DNA of 5,761 bases, taken from Ruminococcus sp. (GTDB taxonomy: Bacteria; Bacillota; Clostridia; Oscillospirales; Acutalibacteraceae). Each line of letters opens with the position of its first letter. Positions within the stretch are counted from its first letter, which is position 1. The translations under genes were made by a program, and so were the position numbers. Shown piece after piece: positions 1 through 5,457 of this stretch. The notes beneath the pieces are model-generated. The model worked only from the letters and a program-made list of their open reading frames with translations, ran no database searches and was not told where the DNA came from. The stretch is from assembly GCA_022510985.1 (NCBI GenBank), contig JAFLSL010000079.1, forward strand, positions 1 through 5,761. Direction: 5' to 3'.

Positions 1-76
1 TTAGATAATTTGAGTGATGAACTACTCCCATTCGGTCGGTTTCATAATATCTGACCCTACGCTTATAGGAAAACAT
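1..76 (-). CDS. Acyl-CoA thioesterase, YbgC/4HBT hotdog family (N-terminal fragment, cut by window edge)
   Basis: Reading down from an ATG at 76-74 the frame stays open to the window edge and gives 25 residues that begin MFSYKRRVRYYETD and continue RMGVVHHSNYL. The block R-V-R-Y-Y-E-T-D-x-M-G-V-V-H-H-S-N-Y-L is the N-terminal signature of YbgC-like 4-hydroxybenzoyl-CoA thioesterases. The Asp at residue 14 sits where the catalytic Asp lies in this family. Members are usually about 130-150 residues, hydrolyse acyl-CoA thioesters and act in the cytosol; the exact substrate cannot be told from this piece. The start is supported by a GGAG ribosome site (88-85) eight bases upstream and a promoter at 111-139. 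It lies downstream of mnmA on the same strand, but a terminator at 175-201 separates them, so it is probably its own transcription unit. Family is clear; function is inferred. Confidence 0.85.
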   Translation of the reverse strand, partial: MFSYKRRVRYYETDRMGVVHHSNYL

Positions 77-110
77 AATTTCATCTCCATATTTGTTAGC
101 TAACGTCTTT

Positions 111-139
111 ATTATAATTTGAATATTTTAATTTTACAA
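111..139 (-). promoter_or_regulatory. Promoter of the thioesterase gene
   Basis: On the minus strand a TTGTAA -35 box (139-134) is separated by exactly 17 bases from a perfect TATAAT -10 box (116-111). Transcription would start near 104-106, leaving a leader of roughly 30 bases that holds the GGAG ribosome site at 88-85. Confidence 0.7.
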
Positions 140-174
140 TACATCAGTCAATGCAAAAACTCGTAAAAACAAAT

Positions 175-201
175 AAGCTTATGCAATTTCTGCATAAGCT
201 T
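175..201 (-). terminator. Intrinsic terminator after mnmA
   Basis: A perfect 11-bp inverted repeat, AAGCTTATGCA (175-185) and TGCATAAGCTT (191-201), encloses a 5-base loop. On the minus strand it is followed by ATTTGTTTTT, a good U-tract, about 33 bases after the mnmA stop codon. The plus side also has a T-rich flank (TTCTTTT), so it could stop transcription from either side. Confidence 0.88.
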
Positions 202-233
202 TTCTTTTAATATATAAACGATAAAATTACCTA

Positions 234-1307
234 TTATTCAGTTATTGTTCCGCCGCCGACTACAACGTCTCCGTCATACATAACTACAGCCTGACCTTTA
301 CAAATTGCCCTCTGAGGCTCGTCGAACACAATATGAATTCTATCCTTGCCGACCTGAGTTACCGTAGCACTTTGCTCCTTTTGATTATATCTCACCTTTG
401 CTTTAATTCTCATCGGCTCGGTGATTTTATCGCAGGTTATAAGGTTCAACTCATCAGCGTAAAGCTCGCTTGTAAACAAGTCTTCATTGCTTGATAAGAT
501 AACCTTGTTGTTTTCTAAATCCTTTTCGCAAACATACATTGGTTCGGGCAAAGCAAGCCCTAACCCTTTTCTCTGGCCGATAGTGTAGCGGATAATTCCC
601 TTGTGTTCTCCGAGAACATTTCCTTTTTTATCTACAAAGTCGCCTTTTTCGTATTTCTTTCCTGTGTAATTTTCAATGAATTCAGCATATTTTCCGTTAG
701 GAACAAAGCAAATATCCTGACTGTCGTGTTTTTTGGCATTTATAAATCCGTTAGCCTCGGCGATTTTTCTTACCTCAGTTTTGTTCATATTTCCGAGCGG
801 AAAAAGCGTGTGAGCTAATTGGTCTTGTGTTAAAGAATACAGCACATAGCTTTGATCCTTAGTGTCATCAACCGCTTTTTTCAGGATAAAGCGTCCGAGC
901 GTTTCGTCGTATTCGATTCGAGCATAGTGTCCCGTTACGACATAATCCATCTCAAGTTCTTTCATCCTGTGCATAAGGTGTTCAAATTTAATGAATTTAT
1001 TGCAGTCGATACACGGGTTAGGCGTAGAGCCGTTTTCATAAGCTTTGATAAAACGTGAGATAACCTTTTCGTTAAAGCTGTCGCGGAAATTGAAAACATA
1101 GTAGGGGATACCGAGCTTGTTGCAAACAGCTCTGGCGTCGGCAATGTCGTCAAGCGAACAGCAGGTATTTGATTTTTTTATGCCGACGTCCTCGTTGTCG
1201 TATAACTTCATTGTTATACCCACCGACTCATATCCGGCTTCTTTAATTAAAAGAGAGGCGACTGAACTGTCCACGCCGCCACTCATAGCTATCAATGCTT
1301 TTTTCAT
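234..1307 (-). CDS. mnmA: tRNA-specific 2-thiouridylase MnmA
   Basis: This is a full-length MnmA of 357 residues, the usual family length. The enzyme activates U34 of Lys, Glu and Gln tRNAs with ATP and transfers sulfur to C2, making the 2-thio part of the wobble modification. The PP-loop ATP site SGGVDSS lies at residues 9-15. The two catalytic cysteines are visible as C99 in NPCIDCNKFIKF and C200 in SQDICFVPNG. Further family blocks are TGHYAR (125-130), DQSYVLY (151-157), YTIGQRKGLG (241-250) and the C-terminal beta-barrel end QAVVMYDGDVVVGGG. The ATG lies two bases after the nadA stop codon, and its weak GGGA ribosome site (1316-1313) sits inside the last nadA codons, so translation is probably coupled. 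The gene ends before the terminator at 175-201. Sulfur would come from a cysteine desulfurase and relay not seen here. Identification is secure. Confidence 0.98.
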   Translation of the reverse strand: MKKALIAMSGGVDSSVASLLIKEAGYESVGITMKLYDNEDVGIKKSNTCCSLDDIADARAVCNKLGIPYYVFNFRDSFNEKVISRFIKAYENGSTPNPCIDCNKFIKFEHLMHRMKELEMDYVVTGHYARIEYDETLGRFILKKAVDDTKDQSYVLYSLTQDQLAHTLFPLGNMNKTEVRKIAEANGFINAKKHDSQDICFVPNGKYAEFIENYTGKKYEKGDFVDKKGNVLGEHKGIIRYTIGQRKGLGLALPEPMYVCEKDLENNKVILSSNEDLFTSELYADELNLITCDKITEPMRIKAKVRYNQKEQSATVTQVGKDRIHIVFDEPQRAICKGQAVVMYDGDVVVGGGTITE

Positions 1308-1309
1308 TT

Positions 1310-2224
1310 TTATCCCAATCTTATCATTTCGTCAATACATTTCTTAGCGTCTGTAATTGTTTTGTCGTCAAGTAAAATCTCCTCGCCGGCAACGCCCTTT
1401 ACGCAGTTGTAAAGGTCAACAAGAGTTGTAGCCTTCATATTAGGACAAATAAGCTTTAGGGTGAGATAGTGGAATTTTTTATCAGGGCACATATACTGTA
1501 AATGTTCTGAAATACTGATTTCCGTACCGATAATGAATTCCTTTTTATCCGATTTTACAGCGTAATCCATAATGCCTGAGGTTGAGCCGACATAATCCGC
1601 AAGTGCTACAACGTCGGGAGTACATTCCGGATGAACGAGAAGTTCCGCATTCGGGTAAAGTTCCTTGGCTTTCTTAACGTCATCTGTGTTGACGCAGGCG
1701 TGAATCGGACAACCGCCCGACAGAAGTTTAAAATTCTTTTCGGGGATTTGCTTTGCAACATAGTCTCCGAGATTGCAGTCGGGAATAAAGAGGATATTGT
1801 CGTTATCAATTTTTTTGCAAATTTCGACTGCTGATGAAGAAGTAACGCAAACATCGCAAATTGTTTTTAAATCTGCAGTTGTATTTATGTAAGCGACTAC
1901 TGTGTAGTCGGGGTACATTTTCTTAATTTGAGAGATAAGTTGCTTGTCCATCTGATCCGCCATCGAACAGCCCGCTCCGGGATTAGGGAGATATATGTGC
2001 TTTTGAGGAGCAAGAATTTTGCAGGTTTCCGCCATAAAGCGGACTCCGCTCATAATAATGTTATTGTTCGGTGCTTTGCTTGCGTCCACGGAAAGCTTAT
2101 ATGAATCTCCGGTATAATCTGCAACTTCAAGAATCTCTCTTGCCTGATAGCTGTGTGCAAGTATGCAAATATCCTTTTCTTTTTTTAGTTTGATAATTTC
2201 GCTTTGAATTTCTGAAATTGTCAT
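1310..2224 (-). CDS. nadA: Quinolinate synthase NadA
   Basis: A 304-residue protein close to the length of the compact NadA type (about 300 residues). NadA condenses iminoaspartate with dihydroxyacetone phosphate to quinolinate in de novo NAD synthesis, using an oxygen-sensitive [4Fe-4S] cluster. Visible family blocks are ILAHSYQ with H23 and Y25, VADYTGDS (35-41), SGVRFMAETCKIL (59-71), NPGAGCSMAD (81-90), HPEC (198-201) and CPNMKATTL (260-268). The likely cluster ligands are C86, C201 and C260, matching the three-cysteine pattern of the family. H175 in GCPIHAC fits the conserved substrate-binding histidine. The ATG is chosen for its GGGGTGA ribosome site and a strong promoter just upstream. 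It leads a two-gene unit with mnmA. The usual partners nadB (iminoaspartate source) and nadC are not present in this window, so they must be elsewhere or replaced. Confidence 0.97.
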   Translation of the reverse strand: MTISEIQSEIIKLKKEKDICILAHSYQAREILEVADYTGDSYKLSVDASKAPNNNIIMSGVRFMAETCKILAPQKHIYLPNPGAGCSMADQMDKQLISQIKKMYPDYTVVAYINTTADLKTICDVCVTSSSAVEICKKIDNDNILFIPDCNLGDYVAKQIPEKNFKLLSGGCPIHACVNTDDVKKAKELYPNAELLVHPECTPDVVALADYVGSTSGIMDYAVKSDKKEFIIGTEISISEHLQYMCPDKKFHYLTLKLICPNMKATTLVDLYNCVKGVAGEEILLDDKTITDAKKCIDEMIRLG

Positions 2225-2253
2225 AAACTCACCCCGAATCCTAAATATATTCT

Positions 2254-2282
2254 ATTATACAGTTAATCAATAGGTTTTTCAA
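2254..2282 (-). promoter_or_regulatory. Promoter of the nadA-mnmA operon
   Basis: On the minus strand TTGAAA (2282-2277) and a perfect TATAAT (2259-2254) are exactly 17 bases apart, giving a leader of about 25 bases before the nadA ATG. A GGGGTGA ribosome site follows. I see no clear operator palindrome for a niacin or NAD repressor over it. It is divergent from the promoter at 2322-2350. Confidence 0.75.
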
Positions 2283-2321
2283 GAGTTTTAAATTTTTTAT
2301 AAAATTTTACCTAATTTACTA

Positions 2322-2350
2322 TTTACTTTTTAAAATTAATGTGTTATAAT
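2322..2350 (+). promoter_or_regulatory. Promoter of the SPKTG surface-protein gene
   Basis: A weak -35 (TTTACT, 2322-2327) lies 17 bases before a perfect TATAAT (2345-2350). The -10 is preceded by TGT, giving an extended -10 (TG at 2342-2343) that would compensate for the poor -35. The start of transcription would be near 2357, about 50 bases before the ATG. Confidence 0.65.
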
Positions 2351-2409
2351 CCAATTGTATTTATATGTATGATTATAAGAAAATATATATTTTGTTGGAG
2401 GAATGTTTT

Positions 2410-2901
2410 ATGAAAAAGACCTTATCCTTACTCGTTGCAGCAATTATTTTGGTTTTATCGGCTATGCCTGCTTTTGCGGTTGTAAGCCCGACAGCAAGCA
2501 AAGAATATAAGGTAATTATGCATAACCCTAACGGTGGTTCGGGTAGCTATACCACTAAGACCGATAAGGACGGCAAGCACGCTACATTAACAGCTCATCC
2601 TAAGAATGGTTACGAATTTTCTAAATGGGTAATAGAGGGCGACTATGTTCTTGAAGACGGAGAATTAACTGATGATGTTATTTCTGTTCTTTTAAATAGC
2701 GACATTCATGTTTATCCTCAGTTCAAGAAGATTGGTTCGAAAAGTTCAGAAACAGGCTCTAAGATAACAGTAAGCCAGAACACTTCTTCAACTTCTCCGA
2801 AAACAGGCGATAATACTATCTATTTTGCAATTGCTCTTATAGCTGCAGCAGTTTTAGCATTCGGTGCTGTAGGAGTTAAGCTCGCTGTTTCTAAGAAATA
2901 A
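2410..2901 (+). CDS. Small secreted, sortase-anchored surface protein with an InlB/Flg_new-like domain and SPKTG signal
   Basis: A predicted 163-residue wall-anchored protein. Residues 1-23 are a classic signal peptide (MKK, hydrophobic core, cleavage after AFA). Residues about 33-107 form one compact domain with the pattern YKVIMHNPNGGSGSY, then TLTAHPKNGYEFSKW and a closing SDIHVYPQFKK. This resembles the InlB B-repeat / Listeria-Bacteroides (Flg_new) beta-grasp repeats found on surface proteins. A Ser/Thr-rich linker follows, then the sorting signal SPKTGD (129-134), a hydrophobic helix (137-160) and a short SKK tail. SPKTG is the motif type known for class B sortases in some clostridia such as Clostridioides difficile, and a class B sortase lies about 280 bases downstream. 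The ATG at 2410 is preferred over an in-frame ATG at 2365 because a TGGAGG ribosome site (2396-2401) lies eight bases before it and the signal peptide then begins at residue 1. Ligand or role is unknown. Confidence 0.88.
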   Translation: MKKTLSLLVAAIILVLSAMPAFAVVSPTASKEYKVIMHNPNGGSGSYTTKTDKDGKHATLTAHPKNGYEFSKWVIEGDYVLEDGELTDDVISVLLNSDIHVYPQFKKIGSKSSETGSKITVSQNTSSTSPKTGDNTIYFAIALIAAAVLAFGAVGVKLAVSKK

Positions 2902-2916
2902 TTAATATAAATTTTC

Positions 2917-2943
2917 AGCCTCCGCTTAATGCGGAGGCTTTTT
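2917..2943 (+). terminator. Intrinsic terminator after the surface-protein gene
   Basis: A GC-rich 9-bp perfect stem, AGCCTCCGC (2917-2925) and GCGGAGGCT (2931-2939), has a 5-base loop and runs into TTTTTACTTT. It lies 15 bases after the stop codon, so the surface-protein gene appears monocistronic. Confidence 0.93.
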
Positions 2944-2944
2944 A

Positions 2945-3029
2945 CTTTATAGGAAACTTCTCCGTAACGAACAGCATAACTTGACCTGAATTAGGTTTAA
3001 AACGAAAATTTTATCAGACTCCTATAAAG
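2945..3029. repeat. 85-bp intergenic block bounded by a 10-bp inverted repeat
   Basis: CTTTATAGGA (2945-2954) recurs in inverted form as TCCTATAAAG (3020-3029). Between them is non-coding sequence that includes a short dyad, ACCT-GAATT-AGGT (2984-2996). The layout is like that of a small non-autonomous repeat, but only one copy is in the window and no target-site duplication is evident. It might also be a long-range RNA pairing or chance. Confidence 0.35.
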
Positions 3030-3050
3030 CAAAAAATAATTTGTATTCTC

Positions 3051-3078
3051 CGCTCAGTTTTGCTTTGCAGAACGAGCG
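3051..3078 (+). other. Stable intergenic hairpin
   Basis: CGCTCAGTTTTGC (3051-3063) pairs with GCAGAACGAGCG (3067-3078) around a 3-base loop, with one bulged A at 3056 and one G-U pair. It has no U-tract of its own and lies just before the terminator-like hairpin at 3087-3113, so the two would fold side by side in one transcript. Its role is unknown. Confidence 0.6.
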
Positions 3079-3086
3079 ATGAGTGA

Positions 3087-3113
3087 AAAAAAGCGTACTT
3101 TGCACGCTTTTTT
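3087..3113 (+). terminator. Terminator-like hairpin in the gap before the sortase promoter
   Basis: AAAAAAGCGT (3087-3096) and ACGCTTTTTT (3104-3113) form a perfect 10-bp stem with a 7-base loop. The A and T runs give it terminator character on both strands. It is the second terminator after the surface-protein gene and ends only four bases before the sortase -35 box, so it insulates the sortase operon from upstream reading. It may also end a small transcript from the gap. Confidence 0.75.
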
Positions 3114-3117
3114 ACTG

Positions 3118-3146
3118 TTGACACTTTACTTTATTGATACTATAAT
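3118..3146 (+). promoter_or_regulatory. Perfect-consensus promoter of the sortase-LCP operon
   Basis: TTGACA (3118-3123) and TATAAT (3141-3146) match the housekeeping sigma factor consensus at all twelve positions with the ideal 17-base spacing. The start would be near 3153, leaving a leader of about 27 bases with an AGGAAAG ribosome site (3168-3174). No operator is evident apart from the AT palindrome formed by the -10 itself (TATAATTATA). Confidence 0.85.
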
Positions 3147-3179
3147 TATATATGAATTAATGTGTTTAGGAAAGATTGT

Positions 3180-3956
3180 ATGAAAAAGAATAGTCGAGCA
3201 AAAATTATTGTCATACTGATAATATTTATACTTCTTATTATTCTGGGAATTTTAGGTTTTTTATTATACAATGTTTATAATAATTACATTGCTCAAAATG
3301 ATTATAAACAGCTCAGCTCTTCTGTAGCTTTGACTGAAGAAACAAACACAACAAATAAATTGCCTAAAAACCCGATTGATTTCAAATCATTAAAAAAGCG
3401 TAATTCCGAGATTTTCGCGTGGATTCGTATTCCTGATACTAACATTGATTATCCCGTTTTACAAAGCAAAAAATCGGACGACTTTTATCTTCATAGGGAT
3501 ATTAACGGTGAATATAAATACGCAGGTTCGATTTATATAGAGTATTGCAACAGCACTGAGCTTGACGACAGGGTAACCGTTATGTACGGGCATAATATGC
3601 AAAACGGCTCTATGTTTGCAAATCTTCATAAATTTGAGGACTTTTCATTTTTTAAAAAGCATCGTTATTTTTATGTTTACACACCTACCAGAAAGCTGAC
3701 TTATGAGGTTGTATCCGCACATAATTATGATAGCAAGCATATTATGAACTCATATAATTTTGCGGAAAATAAGGTCTTTAAAAATTATCTTGAGTTTATT
3801 CAGAATCCACGTTCAATAGTTAGAAACGTAAGGGAAAAGCTTAATCATAAGCTAACCGTTGACGATAGAATTTTAACATTAAGCACCTGCCTAAATTCAG
3901 GTGACGGAAGGTATCTTTTACAGGGGGTATTAGTAAAGGATGAGTTTACAAGATAA
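3180..3956 (+). CDS. Class B sortase
   Basis: A 258-residue membrane-bound transpeptidase. Residues 8-30 form an N-terminal transmembrane anchor, with a linker to about 65 and the sortase fold after it. Class B marks are the block WIRIPDTNIDYPVLQ (81-95), GSIYIEY (116-122), YGHNM with catalytic H138, LSTC with catalytic C237, and GDGRYLLQG with R244. The enzyme cuts a C-terminal sorting signal between T and G and links the protein to the wall peptide. The likely substrate type is SPKTG, as in the gene upstream; this pairing is inference. The ATG at 3180 is preferred over a GTG at 3162 because AGGAAAG (3168-3174) sits five bases before it and no ribosome site precedes the GTG. It is the first gene of an operon with the LCP gene, overlapping it by 17 bases. 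I do not give the symbol srtB because class B sortases in clostridia fall in several subgroups. Confidence 0.95.
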   Translation: MKKNSRAKIIVILIIFILLIILGILGFLLYNVYNNYIAQNDYKQLSSSVALTEETNTTNKLPKNPIDFKSLKKRNSEIFAWIRIPDTNIDYPVLQSKKSDDFYLHRDINGEYKYAGSIYIEYCNSTELDDRVTVMYGHNMQNGSMFANLHKFEDFSFFKKHRYFYVYTPTRKLTYEVVSAHNYDSKHIMNSYNFAENKVFKNYLEFIQNPRSIVRNVREKLNHKLTVDDRILTLSTCLNSGDGRYLLQGVLVKDEFTR

Positions 3957-5313
3957 CACAAGTAATCATAATCGTAGACCTAGGCTTAATGACGATGATT
4001 CATTTCTTGTGAATTTTCAGGACAGTGAGGAATACGAAAGAATAACAGGGCAGAAGTCTTCTATAGAGGAAAGTGAGACAGAAAGGGCTGCTAAGCTTAG
4101 AGAGGCTATGGAAAAGAAGAATTCCAACGCGTATGATGATTTGGACGATTTTATTTACAATGTCGAAAGACGTCATCATTCCTCAGGCAGACATCACCAC
4201 CACCGTCACAGTGGATTTTTAGGTCTTTCTTCGAGTCATTACGGTAAGGTTAAAAAGAAAAAATATAAACGCCGCCGCGACAAAAAACGTCTTAAACGTT
4301 GGCAAAAGGTATGTATCGGAATAATATCCACAATCCTGGCTCTGATAATTGCCGCGGTTTCCGCTTTATTTGTAATGATAAATGTCGGAAAATCCTCTTT
4401 GATTGATAACAGCGGACTGAATATTAATGTTCCGAAAACTGCCGAAACAAGCGACAACGGTGATACTATTATCTATAACGGTGTAAAATATAAATATAAT
4501 GAGAATATAACAAGTATCCTCTGTATGGGTGTTGATAAGACCAGCATAGCTGGCTTGGACGAAGACATCGGAGAAGGCGGAGACGCTGACTCAATCTTCG
4601 TTATAACTATGGATATTTCAAACGGTACAACAAAGCTTATCAATATCTCTCGAGATACTATGACGGATATCGGCATTTATTCACCGAGCGGAGAATATAT
4701 TGAGGAAAGAAAATCACAGCTTGCCCTCGCTTACGCTTACGGAGACGGACGAGATACAAGCTGTCACAACGAGCTGGTTGCAGTCAGACGTCTGTTTTAT
4801 AATGTTCCGATAAATTCCTACCTGTCACTCGATATGCAGGGAATAAGTGCAATAAACGATTCCATGGGCGGAATTACTGTCGTGTCTCCCGAAACAATAG
4901 GTAGATTTAAGCAGGGAGAAACCTATACGCTTATGGGAAATGATTCGAAGTCTTTTGTAAGAAAGAGAAGTCACGCAACAGTCGAGGGCAACAGTCTTCG
5001 TATGCAGCGTCAAAAAGTATATCTCGAAAGCTTTGCGTCAACTCTCATATCTAAAACAAAATCAGATCTCTCAACTCCGGTAAAGATTTTTAATGCGTCA
5101 TCGCCGTATATATGCACAAATATAGACGCGTCAAAGGTAACCTTCCTCGCAACAAACGCAATCAGAGGTAATTATAAGTCATTTGAAATTGTAAATGTCC
5201 CGGGTAAAGTAAAACAGGGTAAAAAATACGCTGAATTTTACGTTGATGAAGATGAATTCTTTAAAATATTCCTCGATGTTTACTATACAGAGGTTGGCAA
5301 AACTACTGAATAA
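3940..5313 (+). CDS. LCP (LytR-CpsA-Psr) family cell-wall glycopolymer ligase
   Basis: A 457-residue single-pass membrane protein. Residues 1-122 are a long, charged cytosolic region: acidic first, then His-rich (GRHHHHRH, 83-90), then strongly basic (KVKKKKYKRRRDKKRLKR, 103-120). One membrane helix follows at about 124-147. The extracytoplasmic LCP domain covers roughly 190-365: ILCMGVDKTS, GDADSIFVITMD, the signature SRDTM (R238, D239), KSQLALAYAYGDG, SMGGITV and the closing FVRKRSHATVEGN followed by SLRMQRQ. LCP proteins move glycopolymers such as teichoic acid or capsule from a lipid carrier to peptidoglycan, or in some bacteria glycosylate surface proteins; which applies here is not shown. 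About 90 residues follow the core. The ATG overlaps the sortase gene by 17 bases. AGGGGG (3922-3927) is the best ribosome site but lies 12 bases off, so translation is probably helped by coupling. A terminator follows five bases after the stop. Confidence 0.93.
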   Translation: MSLQDNTSNHNRRPRLNDDDSFLVNFQDSEEYERITGQKSSIEESETERAAKLREAMEKKNSNAYDDLDDFIYNVERRHHSSGRHHHHRHSGFLGLSSSHYGKVKKKKYKRRRDKKRLKRWQKVCIGIISTILALIIAAVSALFVMINVGKSSLIDNSGLNINVPKTAETSDNGDTIIYNGVKYKYNENITSILCMGVDKTSIAGLDEDIGEGGDADSIFVITMDISNGTTKLINISRDTMTDIGIYSPSGEYIEERKSQLALAYAYGDGRDTSCHNELVAVRRLFYNVPINSYLSLDMQGISAINDSMGGITVVSPETIGRFKQGETYTLMGNDSKSFVRKRSHATVEGNSLRMQRQKVYLESFASTLISKTKSDLSTPVKIFNASSPYICTNIDASKVTFLATNAIRGNYKSFEIVNVPGKVKQGKKYAEFYVDEDEFFKIFLDVYYTEVGKTTE

Positions 5314-5361
5314 AAAGTCGGGAAGATAGGTTGATAATAAATAAACCGTCTTCCCGATTTT
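5314..5361 (+). terminator. Intrinsic terminator of the sortase-LCP operon
   Basis: TCGGGAAGA (5318-5326) pairs with TCTTCCCGA (5349-5357), extended by a G-U pair and by A and T runs on the outside, and runs into TTTTT. The loop of 22 bases is unusually long; part of it may close by GG-CC pairing (5329-5330 with 5346-5347). It starts immediately after the LCP stop codon. Confidence 0.85.
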
Positions 5362-5403
5362 TATGTGTTCATCATTTTCGTAAGCAATTTAATACTTAAC
5401 AAA

Positions 5404-5440
5404 ACACCTCGAGTATGTTGTTGTAACATACTCGAGGTGT
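5404..5440 (-). terminator. Intrinsic terminator of the right-edge minus-strand gene
   Basis: A perfect 16-bp stem (5404-5419 with 5425-5440) has a 5-base loop and carries CTCGAG in each arm. On the minus strand it is followed by TTTTGTTAAG, and it begins 17 bases after that gene's stop codon. The plus side lacks an adjacent T run, so it mainly serves the minus strand and faces the terminator of the LCP operon. Confidence 0.85.
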
Positions 5441-5457
5441 CTTACATAGCTGTTTTT

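Noticed and set aside
61..76. Similarity of CTTATAGGAAAAC near the left edge to CTTTATAGGAAAC at 2945, as if two repeat copies.
   Set aside because: The match is only about ten bases in AT-rich DNA, and the left copy is coding sequence of the thioesterase.
22..99. Minus-strand frame ending in KPTEWE and a TAG stop, reminiscent of the EWE end of GMP synthetase.
   Set aside because: It is a shifted reading of the thioesterase start at 76-1. The thioesterase frame has the family motif, a ribosome site and a promoter; this one has only a short chance resemblance.
603..1854. Several plus- and minus-strand open frames of 60-85 codons inside mnmA and nadA, and others inside the LCP gene (4239-5013).
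   Set aside because: They overlap well-identified genes in other frames, have no family motifs and lack suitable ribosome sites.
2365..2409. N-terminal extension of the surface protein to an upstream in-frame ATG.
   Set aside because: It lacks a ribosome site and would put 15 residues in front of a normal signal peptide, whereas the ATG at 2410 has TGGAGG at ideal spacing.
2225..2409. Possible NAD or niacin-responsive operator or riboswitch between nadA and the surface-protein gene.
   Set aside because: The region is AT-rich, with only the two divergent promoters. No convincing palindrome or conserved riboswitch core was seen.
3162..3179. GTG start for the sortase six codons upstream.
   Set aside because: No ribosome site precedes it, and the AGGAAAG that serves the ATG at 3180 would lie inside the coding region.
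3079..3183. A 34-codon plus-strand frame beginning MSEKKRTLHAF whose TGA overlaps the sortase ATG (ATGA), like a coupled leader peptide.
   Set aside because: It runs through the terminator hairpin and contains the -35 and -10 boxes of the sortase promoter, so the main transcript would not include its start. No good ribosome site precedes it.
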